A program made the position numbers and the translations under genes. This document shows, piece after piece, positions 14,801-22,080 of a stretch of 64,000 bases of DNA. This DNA comes from Candidatus Thorarchaeota archaeon (GTDB taxonomy: Archaea; Asgardarchaeota; Thorarchaeia; Thorarchaeales; Thorarchaeaceae). A model generated the notes under the pieces. That model saw only the letters and a program-made list of their open reading frames with translations. It was not told where the DNA came from and searched no databases. The DNA is taken from NCBI GenBank assembly GCA_011364985.1, contig RDOC01000004.1:124001-188000 (forward strand), written 5' to 3'. Each line of letters starts with the position of its first letter. Position 1 is the stretch's first letter.

Positions 14801-17173
14801 TCTTGGTCCTATGACCAGACCCCCAAGCAATTTCCTGATGATGCAGATGAGTCTTATCTGTGTACATTCCCTCCAGAGTTGACGATCTCTGATGCAGTAG
14901 AGATCGACTCCATTGAAACCCGTGAACGAGAGCTTGGACGGCTCAAATCAGCAACCAGATACCTGAAGCAACAGACCTTCCTCTCACAGAAACTAAGGAA
15001 AATGTGCAGGAGGATTGAGAGGCATTGCAATCAGCAATTTGCTCTCATTAAAGACAACCCCTCACTGAAGACCAGTAACTTCTTCTTTAAAGCACTCAAA
15101 CAGGTCGAAACAATTATCCTAGAGGACACGCTAGGAGCAACTATCTGGGAAACACTCCGTTCATCTCGACAAGAACTACTTGATGTTCTGAACTCAGACA
15201 ACAGACAATTCTTAGAGGAGGTCATGAAGGAAACACCTGATGCTCTCCTGCTCTATGGCAATAATCTTGTCCTAGCAATTGTTTCTGTTCTCAAGGACAG
15301 CAACTTGTCTTTAGCAAAGCCTCTCTGGGAGTCTGTTGCTAGGTGGACATTATATCAGATAGGAATGAACAGTGACAATGATATCACAAAGACAGTCTAT
15401 AGCTTTCGAGCAATTCTCTCCAACCTGAGAGCGCGCATCAATACTCTTTCGCATCTCAATCTCCCTGAGATGATTCTGGAACAAGAGCAGGTTGGTGCGA
15501 TCATTTGGATGGAGTCTGAGGCCAGGTATGATGCACTTCTTCTAATATCTCATGATAATACTGGCTTTCTAATTGGCATTATTGAGGGACTAAACAATAG
15601 ATGGATTCCAGCAAAATGGCACTCCTGTAAGACAACTCCCCAGCAGTTAAAACACCATGTGCAGAACGCTCTCACATCCACAGATAGGACACCTGTTATC
15701 ACGACCACGGTTAGAGATTTGAGTGTCCTCCTGATACCTGCGTTGACCGAGGATGATGAACTCGTCTGGAGCTGCTTCTCTCTGAAGCATGGTAGACCCA
15801 GCGGACGACGAAACAGTATTCCATGGATAAAGCTAGAACCTGCTGAATCTCTGGCAGCGCCCAGCCACGTACCTGAGATCCCAGACGAAATTGACGAAAC
15901 TCTCCGGAAGATAATTCGGGTCAAGCACAGCATCACTCCTGTAAAGCTCCTCGTTGGTATAGATGAGGAGCTTGAGGTCTACGAAGTTCAGTTAACGGGC
16001 GAAGGCATTGAAGAACGACGTAAGTTCAGACGAACCAGAGAAGCGGTTCGATTTCTCAGAACTCCAATCAGAGAGGGAGTGGGGTATCGGTGGCAGGGAC
16101 AGACTCTCACTTGGGACCATCGCAAAGATATCGATTATGGCGATTCACTCTCTTTTCTCAGACCTCTTATTCATCGGAGCAAGTTCTACCCCGATATCTA
16201 TCATTATCCAAAGACATGCAAGGACCTCCTTACCGCAAGCAAAGGACATGAGATAATCATGGTCATCAGTCAAGAGGGACCGACATACCGGGTCAAGTTT
16301 CAGGATCTCCCAGACCAATCTGCTCTGAGAGAACTGGAGATAGCGGAACTGGACATCCATGCACTGGGCCTACTTGCAGAGTGCAAGGAACTCTTTGACC
16401 TCGGAAGCAGGACTTGGCACCCATTAGTGCTAGATGTCAACGCTATCATGGACCTCTGGTTCCCCAAGCTTCATGAATACCCCCGGCTAATTGAGGCGAT
16501 TCAGGCCGCTGATGTTAACGAGTTCAACTGGTCAAGAGAAACATGGTTCATAGAGATTAGGCTTTGGAGAAATGAACTGAGATGGTGCATCATGTCGAAG
16601 ACAACAGGACTGCCTTGGATGAACAGGGAATTCACATATATCCTTACTCTTGGAAGAGAGCCTGATAAGGAGTTGGAGGCTTTCAAGGAGGTGGTCACGG
16701 CCATTGTTCAGCCAGAGCATCTCTGCAATCTGGATGACGAGCTTGAAACGTACAAGGTGACACTCAAGGAGAGGTATAGTGAATACCTTCGGACTGTCAG
16801 TGTGGAAGACGCGGATGAGAGAAAAGCTGAAGATGAGCTGGAGAAAGCTGCTGCTATAGGCGCTCCATGGGAGAGAATAGCGTTCAGGTATAGCGGAATG
16901 AAACTCAGGAGAATAAAAAGAAACACCGTGGTTGTTGTTTCCTTGGTGTCCGGCGAAGAAGAAGCAGAGGTGTACGTGGTGAGGGATGTCCAAAGGTATG
17001 TGAATGAATCTCGGTCAGCAGGTGCAATCCACTCAGAACCTGTTGATGATGAGGTGAAGGAGAGTCTTGCAGACTATGAGTTTGAGAAGGGCGAGCTTGA
17101 AAGAATCAAGGCGGCTGTCAGGAAAGTGTTGGAGGAGGAAGGAGTCAGGTTTTCTAATGAACAGGCCTTTTAG
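11849..17173 (+). CDS. Giant protein with RecB-type PD-(D/E)XK nuclease core and possible degenerate RecA-like domain
   Basis: A 1774-residue protein not recognised as a whole. Residues about 340-490 carry a RecB-family nuclease core: GHSGRVDLTIF (D397), MILEIKTK (E419, K421) and NQLRAYEQEL (Q474, Y478). Residues about 595-820 show a RecA-like strand order: VSIPSPTSSGVTAARLS where a P-loop would be (Lys replaced by Val), VVWLDL, then EQIIILDGW like Walker B, then NVNIIWIDDG. The remaining 950 residues are soluble, charged and partly helical, with no membrane segments. It lies in an IS607-like element divergent from a large tnpB, so it is cargo or partner. A role in defence or element maintenance is a guess. 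ATG with an AAGGT ribosome site; the stop abuts the tnpA relic. Confidence 0.8.
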   Translation: MRGRKGRINSPSGILSTAIYMGLVALCRISRNRASKKTRKFHRSIEKMWASAREDYKVQKGLRQNDFSPIKNAEPNMRGQFLKFVWTSTKRYGNKEFKRVYSWLEGTVGPLNALLNYAGACLRDLAMVLYPFPQPQRFQIREWPNGTRRILTESEASEITKDGTVKVHWRSGYERNGKNPRVLLSHPTLPSLDFVDMIRTHCVELCRQCFIYHVPRTEAHRYIRLLIHRLKPFLDWIYTNGQEGRSGFNPHADHELRKMVLEIRSLYRKSAKTSRRISGQHNEKPIDLSLEKIRQKGIKQLEESTDAKERKLLQKFLNYIDTASGVVARRDIEKLIGQILALSSREGTTWHRVLLSDLHHPKSLRQVIFSGDQLLTSFSSILIVAELPVAGHSGRVDLTIFIRREIAGEVLWTPVMILEIKTKATFDFNLYGFELKRKRKHAVTPAFYAWKRTMTGNEWQSIVNASPDPDALNQLRAYEQELIAEYRQLAAHDPAPPSSLWKGVIVLDAEASPEDIFPAVQFLLEDLKTGLLQQLIDRDSFIAVTPKSLALEGDDPRVSLLVSPARGPTGLLGEMEPPTSLPIDDPFADRESDDRLLTLYVSIPSPTSSGVTAARLSRNWHLLHHIQECIETISSIEDVVWLDLMGDYKSDELVKKRFGLHSLRQEKMISKKSFRELTSILQSIRFLDLSPFMNGILTEGAQAFSSLLNHIAATIPAENGEQIIILDGWTDLQDMIPRHQQHLLRILERKLLHALPQSNVNIIWIDDGVPHTKMNPDYQRQCISPLRYDSLRKTHVDEFIYNMPIPSPRFWWTNPQHDDIRIIVQDTPTRENPWKTAIYVPQLSGLAEKFRGLAKRDRVIAPKEIAQDLEGKKPMYGRDVTLCRIHPSSGILSEDELSDLLEDALTLVPSTLRERMPRLEEECEEIQISEDAIWQSVIQTTSSASGSTMEERMRIDVTRPPPRPGGTDRYIDVLINAKRERITRSWSYDQTPKQFPDDADESYLCTFPPELTISDAVEIDSIETRERELGRLKSATRYLKQQTFLSQKLRKMCRRIERHCNQQFALIKDNPSLKTSNFFFKALKQVETIILEDTLGATIWETLRSSRQELLDVLNSDNRQFLEEVMKETPDALLLYGNNLVLAIVSVLKDSNLSLAKPLWESVARWTLYQIGMNSDNDITKTVYSFRAILSNLRARINTLSHLNLPEMILEQEQVGAIIWMESEARYDALLLISHDNTGFLIGIIEGLNNRWIPAKWHSCKTTPQQLKHHVQNALTSTDRTPVITTTVRDLSVLLIPALTEDDELVWSCFSLKHGRPSGRRNSIPWIKLEPAESLAAPSHVPEIPDEIDETLRKIIRVKHSITPVKLLVGIDEELEVYEVQLTGEGIEERRKFRRTREAVRFLRTPIREGVGYRWQGQTLTWDHRKDIDYGDSLSFLRPLIHRSKFYPDIYHYPKTCKDLLTASKGHEIIMVISQEGPTYRVKFQDLPDQSALRELEIAELDIHALGLLAECKELFDLGSRTWHPLVLDVNAIMDLWFPKLHEYPRLIEAIQAADVNEFNWSRETWFIEIRLWRNELRWCIMSKTTGLPWMNREFTYILTLGREPDKELEAFKEVVTAIVQPEHLCNLDDELETYKVTLKERYSEYLRTVSVEDADERKAEDELEKAAAIGAPWERIAFRYSGMKLRRIKRNTVVVVSLVSGEEEAEVYVVRDVQRYVNESRSAGAIHSEPVDDEVKESLADYEFEKGELERIKAAVRKVLEEEGVRFSNEQAF

Positions 17174-17174
17174 A

Positions 17175-17384
17175 CTAATGAGCACACAACTCGTAGACCC
17201 TTCATGAGAAGAAGGCGATGAGAGATATCATGTCAGAAACCAGCTCCTTCTGTGGACTCTGCTGTTCTGGTATATAGAGAATCTCAACACCCACTCCATA
17301 GTCCTTGAGGATCCCTAGAAGAATGCTGGTGACCTTGACATCCTACTCGGTGTTTAGGACTGACCTAGTCTTTAAAGCAGTCAT
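17175..17384 (-). pseudogene. tnpA: IS607-type serine recombinase (TnpA) relic, C-terminal part
   Basis: One minus-strand frame encodes YGVGVEILYIPEQQSPQKEL, then VSDMISLIAFFS, stop, RVYELCAH. This matches the IS607 TnpA signature in which a Gly-Val-x-Val-Glu strand leads to P-x-x-E-L-V-x-D-x-I-S-I-x-x-x-F-S-x-R-L-Y-G-L. It is broken by TAG at 17345-17343 and TGA at 17204-17202, the latter where Gly or Ala is usual, and ends at TAG 17177-17175. The N-terminal HTH and catalytic Ser domain are not intact upstream. Only one base separates it from the stop of the convergent giant gene. Confidence 0.65.
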
Positions 17385-17500
17385 CTTACCCTTTGTCAAG
17401 AAAAAAAGCAGTGTTTTTTTCTCAAGGATTTTCAGTGGGAAGCTAATATTGAACATACGGAAACACGAGCGAAGAACGAGGTGAGATACATGCAGAGATT

Positions 17501-17539
17501 AGCCACAATCCTTTATGTTACCATTACACCACTCGGGCC
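17501..17539 (-). pseudogene. 5' half of a disrupted tRNA-His gene
   Basis: The minus strand reads G-1 (17539), acceptor GCCCGAG (17538-17532), a full D arm, then AAGGATTGTGGC with anticodon GTG at 17506-17504. Nineteen bases (from CAATGG through GTGTA) are identical to the start of the intact tRNA-His at 9305. The following bases differ at several stem and loop positions, as between two real tRNAs. After GTGGCT the sequence leaves the tRNA and no T arm follows within 330 bases. The rest of this 514-base gene-free interval (17174-17687) holds the tnpA relic and AT-rich sequence. Confidence 0.75.
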
Positions 17540-17687
17540 ATTGTTTACTAAGAAGCCAGCGATGACCAGCTCGTTTGTTTTTTCTTATTAGGTTATCCGT
17601 TTAGCAACTCCACAAGCATCCCAAACAAAAGCATGGCATGATTCAAAAACATCTTCCATCAATCGGAAGCGAGGAGATTGTAATAGG

Positions 17688-18248
17688 GTGAGTGAAGTGG
17701 AGAAACTAACAAATGCATTGGATAAGCATGCAACATTACGGAATTTGGCACTAGCGATAGTTGTCTGCATTGTTGTTATTGCGATCATGGGTTATGCTAC
17801 CGAGACCCTCGTTTACACCGTCTTTGGCGACACGACAATGCCCGATACTAGGCTATGGTACAGCTATGGAGAGATACTCAGCGCTTTCATCATCTTGGGT
17901 CCAGAGGGACTCCAGATTTGGTCGCAAGTCCATCTGCTTGACCTACTACTTCCGCTAGCCTATTCCTTTTCATTGGTGTTTGGAATATTGATGGAACTCA
18001 GAGTTGTTCTTCCTGATAGACGAAATCTGCGGCAGCTTGGCCTTCTTCCGCTCTTGGCTGCAATTGCAGACTACCTTGAAAATACACTAATCGCATCTCA
18101 AATAGCAGCATATCCTAATCTCTCCGAGCCTGTCATCGAAGTGGCAAGCGTTGTGACCACCACAAAATGGGTTCTGTTAGGGACTTCCTTTGCCATTGTC
18201 TTCTTCCTTCTAATGCTTCTGATATACAACAGAGCGGCAAAGAAATAG
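17688..18248 (+). CDS. Hypothetical four-helix membrane protein
   Basis: A 186-residue integral membrane protein with four likely transmembrane segments: residues about 20-45 (LALAIVVCIVVIAIMGYAT), 85-110 (LLLPLAYSFSLVFGIL), 118-140 and 160-182 (LLGTSFAIVFFLLMLLIY). A short soluble loop lies between the first two. The start is GTG; the N-terminus MSEVEKLTNALDKH is amphipathic. It is the first host gene to the right of the mobile island, in a separate transcription unit. No family is recognised. Confidence 0.6.
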   Translation: MSEVEKLTNALDKHATLRNLALAIVVCIVVIAIMGYATETLVYTVFGDTTMPDTRLWYSYGEILSAFIILGPEGLQIWSQVHLLDLLLPLAYSFSLVFGILMELRVVLPDRRNLRQLGLLPLLAAIADYLENTLIASQIAAYPNLSEPVIEVASVVTTTKWVLLGTSFAIVFFLLMLLIYNRAAKK

Positions 18249-18585
18249 AGTGTTAGGTGAAGATCCGCTCCTCCGCAGGTCTTCAAGATATGAGAGATCT
18301 ATCTGTCGAATCGGGTTAGAGGAGGAGCTCTTACATCCTCCCCAACTAGAGGATAATAAGAGGAGGAGGAGAGGCAAGCTACATGATCTGAGGAGGTCTT
18401 CCTATTGCGAATTATCTGAATCGTCATTTTTCTTCATCTGTAAACAATCGTACCTTGACCGAATATTACTTGCTGGCCAATTGCAGCTGAAGAAACAGGC
18501 ATATTTCGAGAGAATTTCTTTCAGGAATCGCAAGCAGGATTGCGGAGGCGATACGACCAGAAACTCAGAAGAATGATGCCATTTG
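18249..18585. other. Gene-free interval, no supported feature
   Basis: These 337 bases between a membrane-protein gene and a convergent regulator contain several GAGGAGG and CCTCC runs that can pair locally (around 18315-18370). A 108-codon open frame across it has low-complexity Arg/Ser/Glu composition and no ribosome site, so no gene is called. The purine-rich runs could form a stem, but no known RNA family is evident. Confidence 0.4.
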
Positions 18586-19503
18586 CTATATCCCTGCCTT
18601 TTCCAACATCTGTCTGAGCTTAATCTCGCCCAGATACGGGTACTTCAAGCTTGAGTACGAAACCAAGGTTGCGGTTGACCGTACATGGTCCAGTCCTCTG
18701 ATTTTCTTTGCAATTGCCTCTGCCTCATACAAAGTATCAACCACAAACTCTGCAAACAGAATGGAATCTGTTGCCGATACCCAAGGACTCCAAAACTCAA
18801 CTGGATACTCATTATGAAGCCATTCGATCATATCATTCATGGAGACCTTCTTCTCGTCTAAGTCAATTCTGATATTGATGTTTACAAGACCGCCTGCCGC
18901 AAGATCAGGTCTAGCTGCAAACCAAGCGGCCTCCTCTTCAGCAATTTCATCAAGGGCACGGCGTACGGTTTTTGAGGACAACCCAGACTCCCTTGCAATA
19001 TCGGCAATGAGTCTTCGAGGGGCATCAATTAGAGCTTTGAGAACCTTGAGATGCACTTTCTTGAACCTAAACTTCAAGCCTCTGTCATTAGTCAAAAGTG
19101 GATGCATCTCAACCTTCAGCGTTTCATTCAAACCTCTTAGGAAGGCTCCAATCTCATGAAGCATCTCTGTACCAATGTATTGTCCCCAGACCAAGTAAGC
19201 ACCACCGCCCACAGTTGCAAGGAGACTGATATGACCAATCATCGAATTTCTACCCATGATATCAACAAACTCATCAATGTTCTCAGTACCATCGGTGACA
19301 ACAATTGCCTGAAAGTCGTTAGCTCCTATTACCTCCCTATCTAGAGCAACGAAGAATTTGGCCACAACACCTGTATCAATCAGACCTGCAACTCTATTCT
19401 TAACTGCATTTGGACTTAGACCTGTTTCTCTTGCAAGGCTTTCATAACTCACTCGGCAATTCGTGCAGAGATTGGAGAGGATCTTCTTGTCAATTCTGTC
19501 CAA
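18586..19503 (-). CDS. Lrp/AsnC-like regulator with two winged-helix domains
   Basis: A 305-residue protein. The first winged helix (RIDKKILSNLCTNCRVSYES, then LSPNAVKNRVAGLIDTGVV) is of the Lrp/AsnC type. A middle alpha/beta region follows. A second winged helix at about residues 145-195 (KVHLKVLKALIDAPRRLIAD, then LSSKTVRRALDEIAEEEA) precedes a C-terminal beta domain. Double-HTH Lrp-like regulators of this length are known in archaea. It reads toward the left and has no close operon partner. The ligand is unknown. Confidence 0.75.
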   Translation of the reverse strand: MDRIDKKILSNLCTNCRVSYESLARETGLSPNAVKNRVAGLIDTGVVAKFFVALDREVIGANDFQAIVVTDGTENIDEFVDIMGRNSMIGHISLLATVGGGAYLVWGQYIGTEMLHEIGAFLRGLNETLKVEMHPLLTNDRGLKFRFKKVHLKVLKALIDAPRRLIADIARESGLSSKTVRRALDEIAEEEAAWFAARPDLAAGGLVNINIRIDLDEKKVSMNDMIEWLHNEYPVEFWSPWVSATDSILFAEFVVDTLYEAEAIAKKIRGLDHVRSTATLVSYSSLKYPYLGEIKLRQMLEKAGI

Positions 19504-19565
19504 TGGTAGACCTCCGTGGAAATATCCGACAAGGGAATCCTAATATTGCTAGATTGATATCTGCA

Positions 19566-19922
19566 TTACGAAGGGCCACTCAATACGCCCTTCAAGTTGT
19601 CTATTTCCTCTTCCAAATCATCAACCTTTTCAGAGAGTGCGATAACGGAATTTAGTAGCATGGAAATGATATAACCATGATTCACTGAGTATCCCTGTTC
19701 TCGCTCTATCAATTCAGCCTCTTCTAGCCTCCGAGCAGCATTAGTCACAGACTGCTTGGACAACTTCCTCTCCTTGATTGGTCGGTTTACCGTTTCTCGG
19801 ACTTTGGTGGGAGAAATCACCGGACCTTTCAAGGGAGCCAGCAGACTATGAAGCAGCAGCAGTCCTGCACTCATACGTGGATTCCTGATCTTCTCAAATG
19901 CCAATTCCAGTTGATCCTTCAA
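19566..19922 (-). CDS. Small winged-helix DNA-binding protein with coiled-coil tail
   Basis: A 118-residue protein with a likely winged helix at residues about 25-85 (ISPTKVRETVNRPIKERKLS, then QSVTNAARRLEEAELIEREQG). A C-terminal heptad pattern (VIALSEKVDDLEEEIDNLKG) suggests dimerisation. It lies 62 bases upstream of the Lrp-like gene on the same strand and may be co-transcribed with it. The family is not recognised beyond the HTH. Between it and the TraB-like gene (19923-20155) no feature is supported. Confidence 0.6.
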   Translation of the reverse strand: MKDQLELAFEKIRNPRMSAGLLLLHSLLAPLKGPVISPTKVRETVNRPIKERKLSKQSVTNAARRLEEAELIEREQGYSVNHGYIISMLLNSVIALSEKVDDLEEEIDNLKGVLSGPS

Positions 19923-20155
19923 TGTTTTGCGCCCCCGATGATTTCATGATTACGTGGAGCAGTAAACGCATAGTCCATGAAAAAGCTTCTTGTTATTAGA
20001 AACCGACCAGAAATGATACACTGCGGAATTCTGAGTAGAGCAACGTTTACTGACTCAGAGGTAACCTCGAAAGATGAATTGCTATTTCAAATCGTATCTG
20101 ATAGGTCATGTCAAAACAATGAAAAGACAGTTACTCTGAAATGCTTTGACTTCAA

Positions 20156-20842
20156 TTGCAGACAGACATCAACCGAATAGTGTTCATCCCGGTAATCCAC
20201 ACGGACAAAGAGAGTGTGGATAGGGTGATTCAGACAGTGAATTCAGTGAAACCCGACGTGGTAGCCGTTGAACTAGATAGAGAACGGTACTATCAGTTGA
20301 CAGAGGCAAAAGCCGGCAAGAATGCGACACCGCAAAAAATGGCAGAAGACGCTGTACAAGGCCTTATGCAAAACCTAGCGATACTGGAACAAAGACTGGG
20401 GGAGACAACTGGGTCAAGTGTGGGAGAGGAAATGATCGCCGCGATTGAGGAAGGAAGAAGAATTGGGGCCAAGATCGCTCTTGTGGACAGACCACTTCAT
20501 CTCACAGTGCAGGCCCTGATGTCTGTGCCTTTAGATGAGATCTACAGGTTAACGGGTCTTGTCCCAGAAGCAAATGAAGAGATCGTTCAAGGGGATTCCA
20601 AGGACATTTTTGGGATATTAAAGGAAGAAGGAGCAATTGCAGACTTGATGAAGGACTTTGAAAACGAGTTTCCTTTGACCGCAGAAGCACTTATTCATCA
20701 GCGAGACCGCTATGTGGCAAATGCTCTTGTGACGATCTTAGATGACGTTGAGGGGAGAATTGTCGTCGTATTAGGAGCTGGGCATATCAACGGCGTTCAG
20801 AAAGTACTCAAGGAGCTTTTAGAAAAACAAAGCGCATCCTAG
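20156..20842 (+). CDS. TraB/PrgY-family protein (soluble domain only)
   Basis: A 228-residue protein matching the N-terminal domain of TraB/PrgY/GumN-like proteins. It reads IVFIPVIHTDKESVDRVIQ, then VKPDVVAVELDRERYYQL, later KIALVDRPLHLTVQALM, and ends VVVLGAGHINGVQKVL. The His in the first motif and the final GAGH are family positions. Archaeal homologues often carry C-terminal membrane helices; this one ends after the soluble part. PrgY is implicated in pheromone inhibition, but the archaeal role is unknown. The start is TTG. Its stop overlaps that of convergent hypB in the shared tetranucleotide CTAG. Confidence 0.75.
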   Translation: MQTDINRIVFIPVIHTDKESVDRVIQTVNSVKPDVVAVELDRERYYQLTEAKAGKNATPQKMAEDAVQGLMQNLAILEQRLGETTGSSVGEEMIAAIEEGRRIGAKIALVDRPLHLTVQALMSVPLDEIYRLTGLVPEANEEIVQGDSKDIFGILKEEGAIADLMKDFENEFPLTAEALIHQRDRYVANALVTILDDVEGRIVVVLGAGHINGVQKVLKELLEKQSAS

Positions 20843-21489
20843 AGTCCGAGTCCCTCGATCAGTCTGTCGATGCCAGTGTCACTCTTGGCGCTTACACTAT
20901 ACACGGGAATTCTTGCATCAACCTCTCGTACATCATTGACCAAGGAATCAACATCAACTCCGATTGCCTCTGCAAGATCTATTTTGTTTATGACAACCAT
21001 ATCCGACCTCTTTATTGTTAGAGGATGCTTTCTAACCATGTAAGGACCCTCTGTGACGCTTACTACGACAACTTTCTTGTCAACACCAAGAGAATAACCT
21101 GCAGGACAGATTAGATTGCCAACATTTTCAATAAATACGAGATCGTAGAGCGATAGGTCGACATCATTTAGTGCAACACGAACCATTCGGGCATCTAAAT
21201 GGCAGGCAGTTCGTGTATTAATCTGAACTGTATCCACTCCGTGAGATGATACACGGTCAGCATCAATAGTAGTAGCAAGGTCACCCGCAATCATAAGAAT
21301 TCGATACATGCCCTTAAGGCGGTCACAAAGAGCTTCGATGATTTGGGTCTTTCCTGTACCAACAGAGCCCATGATGTCGATTGCTGTGATTCCATGATCC
21401 TTGAATGTAGCTGCATTCATGGCTGCAGCTTCTTCATTCGCACCAAAGAGGTCCTTCCTAATATCGATTTCAACGGTTCGTTCTGGCAT
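20839..21489 (-). CDS. hypB: HypB, hydrogenase nickel-incorporation GTPase
   Basis: A 216-residue HypB, the GTPase that delivers Ni to [NiFe]-hydrogenase with HypA. The P-loop is GSVGTGKTQ (about residues 41-49). The Ni/Zn site TACHLDARMV and the G-motifs FIENVGNL and NKIDL are all present. The N-terminal Cys-rich high-affinity Ni site seen in some bacteria is absent, as in many archaea. It lies six bases downstream of an ECF-type membrane gene. No hypA, hydrogenase or other hyp gene is in the window. Confidence 0.9.
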   Translation of the reverse strand: MPERTVEIDIRKDLFGANEEAAAMNAATFKDHGITAIDIMGSVGTGKTQIIEALCDRLKGMYRILMIAGDLATTIDADRVSSHGVDTVQINTRTACHLDARMVRVALNDVDLSLYDLVFIENVGNLICPAGYSLGVDKKVVVVSVTEGPYMVRKHPLTIKRSDMVVINKIDLAEAIGVDVDSLVNDVREVDARIPVYSVSAKSDTGIDRLIEGLGL

Positions 21490-21495
21490 TGTTAA

Positions 21496-22074
21496 TCAGC
21501 TCTCAAGTTCCTCAAGTTGAAGGGAAACCATTTCAGGATATAGGTAGTTGCCAAGGATTGGTCGGACGATGGTCCTTTCAATGGCTAGTGCGAGAGCTGC
21601 CCAACCGAATGCCTGTACCATATCCACAACTGCCCCTAGGAGAATCAGTTCCGTAGGCAAGAGGAATATCGACAGGATGACTAGGTCAGCCAAGAAACCG
21701 CCAATAATTCCACCACCAAGGATTGCCATTGCAGTGTATTTCATGCTATCACGCTCTCTGGTCATATGAACGGCATAGCCAGTCCCGACACCCAATGCCA
21801 TATTTCCGATGAAGGGCACAAGTGGATAGGTAGTTCCGGAAATGATACCACCAAGGCCTACAATAAACCCAACGAAAATCCCTCCGGGAACGCCACCCAC
21901 AACTCCACCCAAAAGGGAGAAAGTGAACGCAGGGGTCAGCTCAGCAACATCAGGAACAAGCATGAACCAAAGAGTGGACCTAACAACAATGCCTACTGCT
22001 GCAATCATAGCAAGAGTGGTTATTGTCACAGTATTCAATCGAATTGGCACCGCCACCATCGCAAAAGGCTCCAC
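21496..22074 (-). CDS. ECF transporter S component-like membrane protein
   Basis: A 192-residue membrane protein with about six hydrophobic segments and Gly-rich loops (FSLLGGVVGGVPGGIFVGFI, GNMALGVGTGYAV, ILGGGIIGGFLADLVIL). This is typical of substrate-binding S components of ECF vitamin or metal transporters. The start is GTG at 22074 or ATG four codons on. It sits between a TrmB-type regulator gene (six bases upstream) and hypB (six bases downstream), so the three form an operon. Coupling to hypB hints at a nickel or cofactor substrate, but the sequence is not of the NikM/CbiM type. Confidence 0.65.
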   Translation of the reverse strand: MEPFAMVAVPIRLNTVTITTLAMIAAVGIVVRSTLWFMLVPDVAELTPAFTFSLLGGVVGGVPGGIFVGFIVGLGGIISGTTYPLVPFIGNMALGVGTGYAVHMTRERDSMKYTAMAILGGGIIGGFLADLVILSIFLLPTELILLGAVVDMVQAFGWAALALAIERTIVRPILGNYLYPEMVSLQLEELES

Positions 22075-22080
22075 TTGAGT

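Larger units (their letters stand above)
9470..17503 (-). mobile_element. IS607-like element with giant cargo gene, inserted at a GG core in the tRNA-His anticodon loop
   Basis: In the minus sense the element begins after GG (17504-17503) of the tRNA-His 5' half and ends at GG (9471-9470), just before CTCCTTTG. IS607-family serine recombinases insert at GG dinucleotides without terminal inverted repeats, as seen here. Contents in that sense are a tnpA relic (17384-17175), a 1774-residue gene on the opposite strand (11849-17173) and a tnpB-like gene (11672-9507). Typical IS607 elements are about 2 kb, so the 5.3-kb insert is unusual. Boundaries are inferred by hand alignment. tnpA is dead, so the element cannot now move alone. 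Confidence 0.6.

Noticed and set aside
17440-17491. Minus-strand peptide MYLTSFFARVSV, resembling the ARVS catalytic-serine motif of IS607 TnpA
   Set aside because: Only four residues match, the frame differs from the C-terminal relic, and a stop follows; too weak to annotate.
17400-17500. Intron-containing tRNA-His with its 3' half further along the minus strand
   Set aside because: A TCCTTG occurs about 85 bases on, but no T arm or acceptor strand follows, and the sequence leads into the recombinase relic.
9380-17600. CRISPR array accompanying the Cas12-like gene
   Set aside because: No regularly spaced direct repeats were found on either side of the gene.
18250-18576. 108-codon plus-strand frame
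   Set aside because: Low-complexity, no ribosome site, no domain-like hydrophobic pattern.
19977-20180. 67-codon plus-strand frame upstream of the TraB-like gene
   Set aside because: Overlaps the TraB start in another frame, and its composition is not protein-like.
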